DNA of 64,000 bases from CAZBSE01 sp964610385 (GCA_964610385.1 CAZSXW010000001.1:261303-325302); one strand, 5' to 3'; positions 7,286 through 16,325 are shown, counted from the stretch's first letter. A program made the numbers and translations. Notes: generated from the letters alone by a model not told the origin.

Positions 7286-9907
7286 TTAATCTGTACTTGT
7301 TCCGAGAGCTACAGTTTTAACAGACTGAACCTTCCTATAGACTTTGTTAAAGGGCAATTTCTTACCGCTTACAGTTAAAAGATCATTATCAATAGATATC
7401 CCAAATAATTTTTCATTTTCTTTAAGATAGGGCAGAATAAGTTCCCAGTCATCTTTTGATAGTCGTGTGAACTCACCGCCATTAAGATGTTCATCTAGAA
7501 CCTTATTTTTAGGATCCCGTATATAAATTGCTCCCCCTGAAGCAAGGGAAAAAAGACTTGATCCCGGGTATGGCATCTCAAGATCATGCACCTTGCCATT
7601 ATCATCAAACTTAATTCCGTTTAATATGGCAAATCCTCCACCGTTCAAGGGATCTCCAGCCATAAAAGACTCTGCAAGATAATCAAGACATGTCCCATTA
7701 ATAACAACCTTCGGCCGGCCTGTGGCATTGATAAGGGGACGTCCTGCAGCATTACCCATGACATACACCTCTCCACCCTTGGCACCATATAAGAATGTCT
7801 GGCCGACATCCCCAAAAACAACCAGTTTGCCGCGTTTCATGATCTGTCCCAGCTGATCCTGGGCATTACCATGTACATATATTTCCATACCGTCAATACC
7901 CGAGGCCAGGTAGTCACCAGAGCTTCCATAGACATCAAATCTAACACCATCAGTATTTTTACCAAAACCGCAACCTGTGAATCTCTGACCTTTATATCCG
8001 TAAAAGATGAATCTTTTCCATCCAAGCATGTATGCTTTGTTTGCCATTCGGGAATCACAGTTGCTGCCTTCATGTTCAAATTTTTTTGCATTAACAATAA
8101 GTATCTTTTCGCCTTTTAAAGGGGGCCTCAGATCATCTTTTGTTTGAAAGTCAATATAGGCATAAGTACTTCCCCCGTTGTCACCTATATTGGGCACTGA
8201 TTCAAAAATGTCACTGAGACCATCCCTTATCATTTGCAGCAAAGAACTCCTCTTTTTATTTCCAGTGGGAAAAATCCTATCATTTAAGTGTGTCAGTACA
8301 TCAATTGCTACTGCTTTTTTATTGTCGTTTTCTTTTGCCAGCGATATTATCTTATTAAATAAACATTTTACATAATCATAATCATTGTCTTTTATTTCAG
8401 ATATACAGAATTGTTTTAGTTTTTGTATGTCATTCGATCCAAATAGTCTTTCGATGTCTTCAGATAATTTTGCGGGTTCATCTGATTTTGAATGAACAGA
8501 TGTAACATTAAAATGCAGCTGACCTTCAGGTGTTTTTACAATTTCACCAAATTTATTTTCTGTAATAAGTACTTTGGAGCCATCTCCTCTGCCTGAATCT
8601 TTTATGGTAAAAGTGAAAGCTCCTCCGTCAGTCGAACTTCCGCCCCTGGCATTCCAGTATTTATCAGCAACAGGGCAAAACCTGGGGTCTTCTTCTGATA
8701 TGCTCTGCAAAGTTGCATCAATTGCCTGCTTTTCCGAACATATAAGTCCTATTTGAACTTCATCTCTTTCCTGTAGAGCAAAAACCTGGGGTCTTAACAT
8801 TGATGTATCTGTAATTCCGATTAATTGCATCAAGTCATTGAAAGGATCATTCCTGGCTATAATAAAAAACCAGGGACCATCAGGAGAGCCTACCATGTGC
8901 TGTGACTGGATATATCTGTAGACATGCCGCTTTTTTGCAGGGAGACAGTCAAAATCATGTTCCGAGGTAGGCGCAAGGGCCTCGATTGTATATTCCAGTG
9001 GATAATTAAAAATCCTGTTGAATAGATCAAATAGGAGAATAGAAGTTTCGGTATCCGTAAGGAACTGAGGAAAGATATTATACTGATTCAGGTATTCACA
9101 TACTGAATAGTAATTCGCGAAGTCACCATTATGTACCAATGCTTCATGCATACCTGAAAAAGGATGAGCGCCGCCCGGATGCCACATTCTTCCCCTGGTG
9201 GGATAACGCTGGTGGGCAATCCAGCCGTAAGCTCTGAAATCCTCAAGACAGTAATACTTGGTGACCTGTTCCGCATAGCCTACTATTTTAATAATCATCA
9301 TATTCCTGCCGTGGGACATGACAAAAGCCCTTTTCTCTCCACGGGAAGCATAATAGTTATTGTTTAGATTTACCGAGTTTTGAAATACAAACTCATCTTC
9401 TGCTTTACGAAGTTCCATCGCCTGCAGATTATTCTTTCGGATAAACTTCTGGAGTAAGCCGGGTTTTACCCTTACAAAATACTGCCATACATCCGGAGGC
9501 ATTATTTCAAGACCGATATCCCGGTAGTTTTTAATCGTCGGTATTTTTTTGGCTTTATAAATATCGAAAACATTGTTTATATTGGTCGATTCAACTTCCT
9601 TAATCGACTTCTTATCAAGATAAGAAACCTGTAAAAGGTAATGATCCTCAAGTATTTCTTTTGGAACTCCGACATCCTCGGGTAACAGTCCTACAGCAGC
9701 TATTCCTCCTCCTTTACCGTTACCCCGGTTATGCATCTGGATTGAAGGTTCATAAATATGATGTCCTCTGATAGGAATTGATGATATAAATCCTGTAACT
9801 CCACATCCGCCTTCCTCATCGCATCTATCCAGAGGTTTTTTTATATGAGGAAGCCTTCTCCTCGATGCCAGGATATTATTAATTATTTCACTGTTTTTTA
9901 AATTCAT
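7286..9907 (-). CDS. Glutamate synthase amidotransferase plus GXGXG subunit
   Basis: This 873-residue protein combines two parts that are separate or differently ordered in classical GltB. The N-terminal class II glutamine amidotransferase domain (about 30-420) begins at EEGGCGVTGF. Cys35 is the probable nucleophile, exposed after removal of a 34-residue propeptide, and R-x-x-GRMWHPGG, HNGD and TDTE motifs are visible. The C-terminal GXGXG beta-helix domain (about 600-790) has repeated G-x-x-G-x-x-G rungs such as YGSSGDYLASG. The FMN/Fe-S catalytic domain is on the next upstream gene, giving an archaeal-type split glutamate synthase that makes glutamate from glutamine and 2-oxoglutarate, probably with ferredoxin as donor. 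It is the last gene of the metabolic part of the operon. Confidence 0.88.
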   Translation of the reverse strand: MNLKNSEIINNILASRRRLPHIKKPLDRCDEEGGCGVTGFISSIPIRGHHIYEPSIQMHNRGNGKGGGIAAVGLLPEDVGVPKEILEDHYLLQVSYLDKKSIKEVESTNINNVFDIYKAKKIPTIKNYRDIGLEIMPPDVWQYFVRVKPGLLQKFIRKNNLQAMELRKAEDEFVFQNSVNLNNNYYASRGEKRAFVMSHGRNMMIIKIVGYAEQVTKYYCLEDFRAYGWIAHQRYPTRGRMWHPGGAHPFSGMHEALVHNGDFANYYSVCEYLNQYNIFPQFLTDTETSILLFDLFNRIFNYPLEYTIEALAPTSEHDFDCLPAKKRHVYRYIQSQHMVGSPDGPWFFIIARNDPFNDLMQLIGITDTSMLRPQVFALQERDEVQIGLICSEKQAIDATLQSISEEDPRFCPVADKYWNARGGSSTDGGAFTFTIKDSGRGDGSKVLITENKFGEIVKTPEGQLHFNVTSVHSKSDEPAKLSEDIERLFGSNDIQKLKQFCISEIKDNDYDYVKCLFNKIISLAKENDNKKAVAIDVLTHLNDRIFPTGNKKRSSLLQMIRDGLSDIFESVPNIGDNGGSTYAYIDFQTKDDLRPPLKGEKILIVNAKKFEHEGSNCDSRMANKAYMLGWKRFIFYGYKGQRFTGCGFGKNTDGVRFDVYGSSGDYLASGIDGMEIYVHGNAQDQLGQIMKRGKLVVFGDVGQTFLYGAKGGEVYVMGNAAGRPLINATGRPKVVINGTCLDYLAESFMAGDPLNGGGFAILNGIKFDDNGKVHDLEMPYPGSSLFSLASGGAIYIRDPKNKVLDEHLNGGEFTRLSKDDWELILPYLKENEKLFGISIDNDLLTVSGKKLPFNKVYRKVQSVKTVALGTSTD

Positions 9908-9954
9908 TTCTTCTCCCTAAACTGCCATTTTGCAAGGACGATTTTAATTTCAAT

Positions 9955-11499
9955 TTATAAAACCATATTAAATTTAGGTGCCGGCTTGTATTTATCTCTT
10001 TCCTTCTTTTCAAGATAATCTAGATGTACAAGAAGATCGGAACGGCCGGTAAGCTCTCTGATGCTTTTCATACCAAAACTTCTGAGTATATCACACCATT
10101 GTTTTCTCCAGGCCATATACATATTGACTATTCTTTGTTCAACATATTCCTCAGAAATCATACTACTGAGTTTCGGGTCAGTTGTGGCAATACCTCTTGC
10201 ACAGCCTCTACCGCTTTCACACTTGCCGCATCTTATACATTCAATAGCCACAAGGTCTGCTGTCCCGATAACACAACCGTCAGCACCAAGGGCGATTGAT
10301 TTAGCTATGTCCATCCCGTTTCTAATACCCCCGCTTGCTATCAGGCATATCTTATCTCTTACACCTTCTTTTTTAAGGAAGTCATGGACCTTCGGAATCG
10401 CATATTCAACTGGCATAGCAATATTTTTTTTAGCAATATCAGGAGCAGCACCCGTACCACCATAGCTTCCATCAATATGAATGATATGAGCACCTGCATA
10501 ATATGCACCAACAGCGACCATATCAACATCTGTGGGGGTTGAGACCTTTATTGCACAAAGTACATCATTATTGACTTCCTTTACCCAGTCCACATGTTTT
10601 TTATGATCTTCCACTGAATAAACACTATGAAAAGGGAAAGGTGAAAAAAGAGAGCTTCCAACAACTGTTTCACGCATAGCAGCCACAGCTTCGGTGACTT
10701 TTTCACCAAGAAGATGGCCTCCCAGCCCTGGTTTTGCCCCCTGGGCATATTTAAACTCCATAACGGGGCAGTGCTTTATTGTTTCTTCCCTGACACCGAA
10801 AAGCCCCGTGGCAACCTGAGTTATAACATGCTCTTTATATGGAAGGAGCTCAGGAGGGTATCCCCCTTCACCTGTGCATGTCATGGAACCAAGTTTTTTA
10901 TAGGCTCTTGCCCTGCCTACCATAACAGGAAGGGATATTGATCCAAATGACATGCCGCCGCCGTAGCACGGTATGGATATTGTCCTTTTTGGCCTTTCAT
11001 CTCCAGTTTTATTAAGATCAATACTCATATCAATATCTTCATCACTGATATCCAGAATCTTTTCAGGATCAGCATGAACAAAGCGCATTTTATCAAAACC
11101 ACCACCTGAACTGCCAAGGTTGTATTCAAGTTCAACATGCGGCCTGTCACCTGTTTCAGCCATAGCAAAATGGCCCAAAAGCATTTCGGGCGTCCAGCGG
11201 TAATCCCCAAGGGTCTCAATTAGAGGATTTTCTTTCAGAACAAGAGCATTTTGGGGACATTTATCTATACAGAAATGATCGGTATTTTTACATGCAAACC
11301 CTATACATTTGTGTTCAACCGGCCTGAGCGGCAAAGAATACTTATCAGGCTTTATATGAACTCCATAGGGACAGATATCCGCGCATTTTCCACAGGATAT
11401 ACATCTTGAATTTCTTCTGATTATGTATTTTCCGATCTTATTACGAAACCTTGAAGGTGTCTCAACTACCTTTGGAAGTTTGTTTTTCTTATTGTTCAT
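9955..11499 (-). CDS. Glutamate synthase FMN/Fe-S catalytic subunit with N-terminal ferredoxin domain
   Basis: This 514-residue protein starts with a ferredoxin-like domain (CISCGKCADICPYG, then CIGFACKNTDHFCIDKCP). The FMN-binding glutamate synthase domain follows from about residue 150. The family motifs are all present: GGGMSFGSIS, GEGG, QVATGLFGV, KYAQGAKPGLGGHLLG, IDGSYGGTGAAP, ASGGIRNG and the C-terminal CIRCGKCESGRGCARG cysteines of the 3Fe-4S centre. It therefore looks catalytically complete. It would accept ammonia channelled from the amidotransferase encoded just downstream, with electrons entering through the N-terminal clusters. Only 3 bases separate it from the divergent paralogue upstream. 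Confidence 0.92.
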   Translation of the reverse strand: MNNKKNKLPKVVETPSRFRNKIGKYIIRRNSRCISCGKCADICPYGVHIKPDKYSLPLRPVEHKCIGFACKNTDHFCIDKCPQNALVLKENPLIETLGDYRWTPEMLLGHFAMAETGDRPHVELEYNLGSSGGGFDKMRFVHADPEKILDISDEDIDMSIDLNKTGDERPKRTISIPCYGGGMSFGSISLPVMVGRARAYKKLGSMTCTGEGGYPPELLPYKEHVITQVATGLFGVREETIKHCPVMEFKYAQGAKPGLGGHLLGEKVTEAVAAMRETVVGSSLFSPFPFHSVYSVEDHKKHVDWVKEVNNDVLCAIKVSTPTDVDMVAVGAYYAGAHIIHIDGSYGGTGAAPDIAKKNIAMPVEYAIPKVHDFLKKEGVRDKICLIASGGIRNGMDIAKSIALGADGCVIGTADLVAIECIRCGKCESGRGCARGIATTDPKLSSMISEEYVEQRIVNMYMAWRKQWCDILRSFGMKSIRELTGRSDLLVHLDYLEKKERDKYKPAPKFNMVL

Positions 11500-11502
11500 A
11501 GA

Positions 11503-12924
11503 CTATCCTAAATCATATGGTACTTTCCGTTTGCCAAATATGGGGCTGAAGTTTTCTTTTTCTAGATCCTCGAACCACATCGATCTGCCGACTTCACCCC
11601 GGAGCCTTCTTACTTCTCTCAAACCCATCGCTCCAAGCATTTCCAGCATCTGGTTGCGCCAGGCTGCTAAAAGATTTACTATCCTGTCTTTTCCATAATT
11701 ATCATCGATTTCTTCAAATCCTACCGGACAGGAAAGTCCCTTTTTGCACCGGCCGCAAAGCCTGCATTCCATTGCTATTAAAAGCGGCAAGTCGATAGCA
11801 ACTCCATCGGCACCGCATATTATTGACTTGTTGACATGTTCTGCCATTGCAATACCGCCGCTGGCTATAATATTAGCCCGCTGTCTTAGTGAGTTTTTAA
11901 TAAGTTTAAGATGAATATCTCTTAAAATATCTTTTATAAAGCGGGGTTTTTTTGAATCATATTCCCTTCCTTTACTATCCGCGGAAATATGCAGGGTATC
12001 GACATAGTGGGATTTGAAAAGTTCTAAAGCTATACCGGGATAATCAAGACCAGCTTTTAAAGACAGCCCCACACAAATAAAAAGACCATTTTTAATTTTT
12101 TTTAATTTTGGAAGGACCTTTTCTATTCCAGGCTCATATGCAATCTCAACCATCCGGGCTTTAGAAATAAAAGAAGTATAGTTCATATAGTTATCTTTTG
12201 TTAAGATTGGAATAATGGTATTTGAATATTTCTTTAGGCTATCATTAATACTTTCCGGGTCAACAAACATCATGGTTCCTATCTTTTTTGCTGCCTTTAA
12301 CATGGCAGTAAGGACGTTTTGGCTTAAAATCCCAAAACCAGGCTGCATAAACAGGATCGGTAATGGTATCTCAAGCAAGGGTAAGGCTTCGACAGCAAGA
12401 GAGCCGTCATCGTTAAAAGCAAGATGATCTGGTCTCCTTGAAAGCTCTATACATGTATTTATATATTCCCTGCCGTGGATGCCATCTCTTGTTGGTCTTA
12501 CGATCTCAGACATGTCTGTCCACATTGAGTCAAAATCCTTTCCAACAAAAGGTCCTCCATAGCCCGATCCCGACACAGGGATATTTCCTGTATGTGCCTG
12601 ATACCAGGTACGGCTGATTATATCAGGAGTCCAGTATTCATCACCTATCTCCCTGTACTGGGGATTTATTGCCATCGAGAATATCCCCTTGGTGCATTCC
12701 TGGACACATCTAAAGCAGCCTTTACATGTATAAAGGTATTCCGGCTCTTCCATGGCACTCATATGGAGATAATTATTCTTGAATATGTCATATACACAGT
12801 TTTTTTTCACGCAATCTTTGCAGCTTCCTGCACAATTCTCCCGAAACTCTACTGTTGAATATTTGCCCACGGGATGAAATCTTGGAGGCGTGGTTTTTGT
12901 CTTTATATAATATTTAGCCGGCAT
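11503..12924 (-). CDS. Divergent glutamate-synthase-like ferredoxin-flavoprotein
   Basis: This 473-residue paralogue of the next gene keeps the overall plan: N-terminal cysteine motifs (CAGSCKDCVKKNC, CKGCFRCVQECTKG), a TIM-barrel FMN-type domain and C-terminal CRLCGRCKKGLSCPVG. The central catalytic motifs are changed. The QGAKPGxGG and GGTGAAP signatures of true glutamate synthases are absent, replaced by FMQPGFGILS and a weaker barrel, although IIASGGIAMAEH resembles the normal FMN phosphate loop. It probably still binds FMN and Fe-S but may act as an electron-transfer partner rather than a glutamate synthase. It is placed between metF and the functional synthase with gaps of 11 and 3 bases, so the proteins are probably made together. 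Confidence 0.75.
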   Translation of the reverse strand: MPAKYYIKTKTTPPRFHPVGKYSTVEFRENCAGSCKDCVKKNCVYDIFKNNYLHMSAMEEPEYLYTCKGCFRCVQECTKGIFSMAINPQYREIGDEYWTPDIISRTWYQAHTGNIPVSGSGYGGPFVGKDFDSMWTDMSEIVRPTRDGIHGREYINTCIELSRRPDHLAFNDDGSLAVEALPLLEIPLPILFMQPGFGILSQNVLTAMLKAAKKIGTMMFVDPESINDSLKKYSNTIIPILTKDNYMNYTSFISKARMVEIAYEPGIEKVLPKLKKIKNGLFICVGLSLKAGLDYPGIALELFKSHYVDTLHISADSKGREYDSKKPRFIKDILRDIHLKLIKNSLRQRANIIASGGIAMAEHVNKSIICGADGVAIDLPLLIAMECRLCGRCKKGLSCPVGFEEIDDNYGKDRIVNLLAAWRNQMLEMLGAMGLREVRRLRGEVGRSMWFEDLEKENFSPIFGKRKVPYDLG

Positions 12925-12935
12925 AATCTATTCCT

Positions 12936-13859
12936 TTACTTATTTTTTTTAAGGCCTGACTCTTCAACAATCCTTGGGACTACTTCTTCCCATTCAATAG
13001 CCATGATATGAACTCCGCTGACTCCATCAATTTCACGAAGCTGTTCAATAGCCTCCTTGCAGATTTTAAGTCCTTCTTCCGCCTGTTTGTCCTCTGATTT
13101 ACCGTCTATTCTTTTTATAATCTCATCAGGAATATCTATTCCTGCAACTTTATTTTTCATATATCTTGCCATACCGGCTGATCTCAAAGGTGTCACTCCT
13201 CCAAGAATATATACTTTTTTAGTAAGTCCTTGATCTAGCGCTTTTTTAATCCAATCTTTAAACCTGTCCATATTATATATACACTGGGTTTGTATAAAAT
13301 CAGCACCGGCATCAATTTTTTTTGCAAGCCTTAATACACGATATTTAAAAGGATCTGCGAAAGGATTGGCTGCAGCTCCTATGAACATTGCTGGCGCAAT
13401 ATCAAGATCATAACCACTCATGTCTTTTCCCTTTTCGCGCATATCTCTCACAGCTCTTATCAGGTTTATAGAGTCAATATCAAAAACATTTAATGCATCT
13501 GGTTGACTTCCAAATTGCTGATGGTCTCCCGAAAGACATAAAATATTTCTTATACCCAGAGAATATGCACCCATGATATCAGATTGAATGGCTATTCTGT
13601 TCCTGTCACGTACAACCATCTGCATAACTGGTTCAAGTCCTGCATTAACAATATGTGATGATGCAGCAATACTTGACATCCTTACAATAGCAGTCTGGTT
13701 GTCTGTCACATTAACAGCGTCAACATAACCTTTTAAAAGCTCAATTTTTTTTAATATTACATCCTTGTTTGCTCCTCTTGGTGGTCCGCATTCACATGTA
13801 ACTGCAAATTTTCCCTGGGATAATATCTTTTGAAGATTACTAAAAGGTCCTTTTCTCAT
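12936..13859 (-). CDS. metF: Methylenetetrahydrofolate reductase
   Basis: This is a TIM-barrel flavoprotein of about 307 residues that reduces 5,10-methylene-THF to 5-methyl-THF in the methyl branch of the Wood-Ljungdahl pathway or for methionine synthesis. Family features include FAVTCECGPPRG near the N-terminus (catalytic Glu region), NVTDNQTA, LCLSGDHQ, the DAGADFIQTQ barrel strand and the ILGGVTPL segment. An in-frame ATG exists 57 bases upstream inside metV. The ATG at 13859 overlaps the metV TGA stop as ATGA, which marks the likely true start and translational coupling. Anaerobe MetF proteins need MetV, the next gene upstream. Confidence 0.93.
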   Translation of the reverse strand: MRKGPFSNLQKILSQGKFAVTCECGPPRGANKDVILKKIELLKGYVDAVNVTDNQTAIVRMSSIAASSHIVNAGLEPVMQMVVRDRNRIAIQSDIMGAYSLGIRNILCLSGDHQQFGSQPDALNVFDIDSINLIRAVRDMREKGKDMSGYDLDIAPAMFIGAAANPFADPFKYRVLRLAKKIDAGADFIQTQCIYNMDRFKDWIKKALDQGLTKKVYILGGVTPLRSAGMARYMKNKVAGIDIPDEIIKRIDGKSEDKQAEEGLKICKEAIEQLREIDGVSGVHIMAIEWEEVVPRIVEESGLKKNK

Positions 13860-14524
13860 ATTATATGGTCCTCCCTGATCAGTTTTCTTGGTCCTCCCGA
13901 AAGGCTGGTGTTCCAATTTTTCGGAGGAATATAATCTTTTAGATTGTCTATCTGGCCAAGTTTTTCAAGCCTTTCAATAATAAGATGCCATGCACAGTCT
14001 GTGTCTGGATTTATTTCGCATTTACCATCTTTTGAGCCCCCGCACGGGCCATTTAACAGCTTTTTGGCACATCTAGTTATAGGACATATACCACCGAATT
14101 TTGCCAGTTCACAATTACCGCACCCCGAACATTCCTCAGTAAAAACACCCTGGCTTTCCTGGATACCGATAAAAGTGGTATTTACCCCAGGTAAAATAGG
14201 CACTGTAGCAAATCTCTTTGCCATTGCCTGAACTCCTGCACCACATGCAAGGGATAATACCGCATCACTCTGGGCAACCAAATCGGCTGATTCCTGTATA
14301 AATTCATTCTCACACTGCCGCTCGATTGTTAATTCTTTTACCTGGATTTTCTTTCCTTTCTTTTTAAATGCAAGTCTGAGAGCCGATGCCAGAACTGCAA
14401 CCTCATCCTCGCCGCCAGCAAAGCAGGTTTTAACACATGTACCACACCCAAGTATCAACAAGTTCTTATAAGGCTCAACCATCTTTATGATTTCCTTAAT
14501 CGGTTTTTGTTCACCTGTTATCAT
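13856..14524 (-). CDS. metV: MetV, Fe-S/zinc partner of methylenetetrahydrofolate reductase
   Basis: This 222-residue protein of the MTHFR C-terminal (MetV) family is very cysteine-rich: CGTCVKTCFAGGE near the N-terminus, CGAGVQ in the middle, and CSGCGNCELAKFGGICPITRCAKKLLNGPCGG near residue 135-165, followed by GKCEINPDTDCAW. In acetogens MetV binds Fe-S and zinc and feeds electrons to MetF. Here its stop codon overlaps the metF start by four bases. The upstream MvhD-like gene suggests that electrons could come from a heterodisulfide-reductase-type or hydrogenase-linked complex. Confidence 0.9.
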   Translation of the reverse strand: MITGEQKPIKEIIKMVEPYKNLLILGCGTCVKTCFAGGEDEVAVLASALRLAFKKKGKKIQVKELTIERQCENEFIQESADLVAQSDAVLSLACGAGVQAMAKRFATVPILPGVNTTFIGIQESQGVFTEECSGCGNCELAKFGGICPITRCAKKLLNGPCGGSKDGKCEINPDTDCAWHLIIERLEKLGQIDNLKDYIPPKNWNTSLSGGPRKLIREDHII

Positions 14525-14584
14525 TTTTAATTCTCTCCATCATATTTATAATTTTATAAAATATTTTCCTACAAATAATTTAAA

Positions 14585-14977
14585 TTATGAAGTCCTATTT
14601 AACTTTTTTAATTTTTTTAGTGTATCTTTAAAAATAGCTTCAACAGTTTTATAATCTCCTGCTACAGTATTGTAAATAGCAAGCTGTCTTTTGCCATCCA
14701 TACCTATCTCGTCAAGTAGATCCCTGATCCTTTGGATCCTTTTTCTTGCTCTTTTACTGCCTTCAATATACCGGCAACGATTCTCGGGACAGGCAAATAC
14801 CAGTACAGCATCAGCACCCGCTTCAAATGCCTTTAACAGATACACATCTTTTACCATGCTTGAACAGGGCATTTTTATAACTTTAACTTCACTTTCCTTA
14901 AATATCGGGTCTGTTGACTGCCTGAAAGCATTAATACAATGAAATAAAGTAATTTTCGGCTTATTTTCTTTTACCAT
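14585..14977 (-). CDS. MvhD/FlpD-type hydrogenase iron-sulfur subunit
   Basis: This small protein of about 130 residues belongs to the methyl-viologen-reducing hydrogenase delta-subunit family. It has the FHCINAFRQ start strand, MPCSSMVKDVYLLKAFEAGADAVLVFACPENRCRYIEGS (cluster cysteines) and the RIQRIRDLLDEIGMDGKRQLAIYN helix. MvhD proteins bind a 2Fe-2S cluster and pass electrons between a hydrogenase or dehydrogenase and an HdrA-like flavoprotein. Here it heads an operon with metV and metF, as in acetogen MTHFR loci, but no hdrABC genes are seen. The ATG at 14977 is chosen with AGGTG just upstream; a GTG at 14983 is an alternative. Confidence 0.85.
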   Translation of the reverse strand: MVKENKPKITLFHCINAFRQSTDPIFKESEVKVIKMPCSSMVKDVYLLKAFEAGADAVLVFACPENRCRYIEGSKRARKRIQRIRDLLDEIGMDGKRQLAIYNTVAGDYKTVEAIFKDTLKKLKKLNRTS

Positions 14978-14999
14978 ATTCACCTATCCAAAACTAATA

Positions 15000-15040
15000 A
15001 AAAAAGCGTTTACTTCAATCAGTATTATATAGGTAAACGC
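15000..15040 (-). terminator. Terminator-like hairpin in the leader of the mvhD-metVF-glt operon
   Basis: Arms GCGTTTAC (15006-15013) and GTAAACGC (15033-15040) form an 8-bp stem with a 19-base loop. On the minus strand the stem is followed directly by seven T. It lies between the promoter at 15087-15115 and the first gene, so it may attenuate the operon. Confidence 0.55.
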
Positions 15041-15086
15041 CCTTGTTTCCTATTTATACATATCAATGTAAAAATAGCTAAAAGTA

Positions 15087-15115
15087 AATATAAGGGTACA
15101 TGTTTTTTATGTCAA
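15087..15115 (-). promoter_or_regulatory. Strong sigma-70-type promoter of the mvhD-metVF-glt operon
   Basis: On the minus strand a perfect TTGACA (15110-15115) is followed after 17 bases by TATATT (15087-15092). The transcript would have a leader of about 100 bases carrying the hairpin at 15000-15040. Confidence 0.75.
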
Positions 15116-15265
15116 GTTCTCTTTTAATCATTGTTATTTAAGAGTTCCGGCTAAATTTTATTTGCGCTACCGATTTTACATCCGCATGCAAGCCAACAGT
15201 TTCTTCTCATCCACCAAAAAGTGTATAATAATACTAACCTCAATATTAGAAAACTAAAAGATAAA

Positions 15266-15928
15266 ATGGATGCCAGTATTTGGGAAAAACACCACATTTT
15301 ATTCTGGGTACTTATTGGAATAGGTATATACATACTAATACTTTCACTAATATATGTTATTTTAAAATATGCATTAGGAAAAAATTTAGGTCCATTCTGG
15401 TTATATTTATCGTACCTCACATATTCATTACCTTTCTGGCCATTTGCAGAAATTACTGCTCTTCCAAAAAGAAGAAGAATGTGGCTTGAAAAAAGTGGTC
15501 TAAAAAAGGGACATATATATCTAGAGGAGGGCTTTGGTATTGGAACTTCACCAATATTAGCCTCAAAAATAGTTGGAAAAAACGGCATAGTTTATGCACT
15601 GGATAATCAACCCCTGCATGTAGCAATACTATATATACGATCAAAGATAAGAATGATAAAGAATATTAGACTGATTTTTTCGGATTCAGCTGATACAGGT
15701 CTGGAAGATAAAAGTATTGATATTATATTTATTTGTGATGCATTTCATGAATTTAATAATAAAAAGAAGACTATATCAGAATTATACAGGATCTTAAAAC
15801 CAGGCGGCAATTTATCTATATTGGAAGAGAGTAGAAAATACACAGACAGAGCCCAGAAAATTATTGAGGAAGCGGAATCATTTAAATTTATTGAAAAAGA
15901 TAATAAATTTTTAAAGTACAGAAAGTAA
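15266..15928 (+). CDS. Membrane-anchored class I SAM-dependent methyltransferase
   Basis: This protein of about 220 residues has an N-terminal transmembrane segment (LFWVLIGIGIYILILSLIYV) and a second hydrophobic patch. A Rossmann methyltransferase domain follows, with EEGFGIGTSP as motif I, YALDNQP as the acidic loop, IDIIFICDAFHEF as motif IV and LKPGGNLSILEE. The methyl acceptor is unknown. A GTG start at 15221 is possible, but it lies on a TATAAT sequence (15224-15229) that looks like the -10 element. The ATG at 15266 is therefore preferred, about 30 bases after the expected transcript start. The TIGR04076 gene begins one base after its stop codon. Confidence 0.7.
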   Translation: MDASIWEKHHILFWVLIGIGIYILILSLIYVILKYALGKNLGPFWLYLSYLTYSLPFWPFAEITALPKRRRMWLEKSGLKKGHIYLEEGFGIGTSPILASKIVGKNGIVYALDNQPLHVAILYIRSKIRMIKNIRLIFSDSADTGLEDKSIDIIFICDAFHEFNNKKKTISELYRILKPGGNLSILEESRKYTDRAQKIIEEAESFKFIEKDNKFLKYRK

Positions 15929-15929
15929 A

Positions 15930-16226
15930 ATGAAAGATTTGATCATAAGAGTAGTTGATATCAAGGGAAACTGCCCGGTATACAAGAAAGGTAATAAAAT
16001 AATCCTTGAAGAAGGATACAGGGTGAATTTATCCAAAACAGATGCCATATGTATGCACTCACTTGCTTCCATCCTGCCTTATTATAATGCACTAAGTAAA
16101 GGCGTAAGCGCCAAGGAACTGGGCCTCACCGGACAATCAGGTGAAAATAACAAGGCCCATGTACAGTGTCTGGATCCCTGCAAATATACTGGCGGAGGAA
16201 CCGTCACATTTGAGATTGAAGTATAA
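15930..16226 (+). CDS. TIGR04076 family protein
   Basis: This small 98-residue cytoplasmic protein has the features of the TIGR04076 family found in anaerobes: a VDIKGNCPVYKKGN start, CMHSLASILPYY, and a C-terminal VQCLDPCKYTGGGTVTFEI. Four cysteines (C15, C41, C80 and C84, approximately) are in positions conserved in the family and may bind a metal or cluster. The biochemical role of the family is not known. It follows the methyltransferase gene with no real gap and a terminator hairpin lies 40 bases after it. Confidence 0.8.
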   Translation: MKDLIIRVVDIKGNCPVYKKGNKIILEEGYRVNLSKTDAICMHSLASILPYYNALSKGVSAKELGLTGQSGENNKAHVQCLDPCKYTGGGTVTFEIEV

Positions 16227-16267
16227 TTCTTCCCTAAATCAGTTGTTTTTTGACTAATAACAACACA

Positions 16268-16296
16268 GGGTTACTGCTCCCAAGTCACAGTAACCC
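16268..16296. terminator. Intergenic hairpin between convergent genes
   Basis: GGGTTACTG (16268-16276) and CAGTAACCC (16288-16296) form a perfect 9-bp stem with an 11-base loop. It sits between the convergent TIGR04076 gene and the PadR-linked membrane protein. No long T run follows, so termination strength is uncertain. Confidence 0.6.
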
Positions 16297-16325
16297 TTAT
16301 AGATATAAATAGTATTTCGATTTCA

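Noticed and set aside
8178..10465. Several plus-strand frames opposite the glutamate synthase genes
   Set aside because: Frames up to 134 codons arise from reverse-strand codon bias; none has a ribosome binding site or domain.
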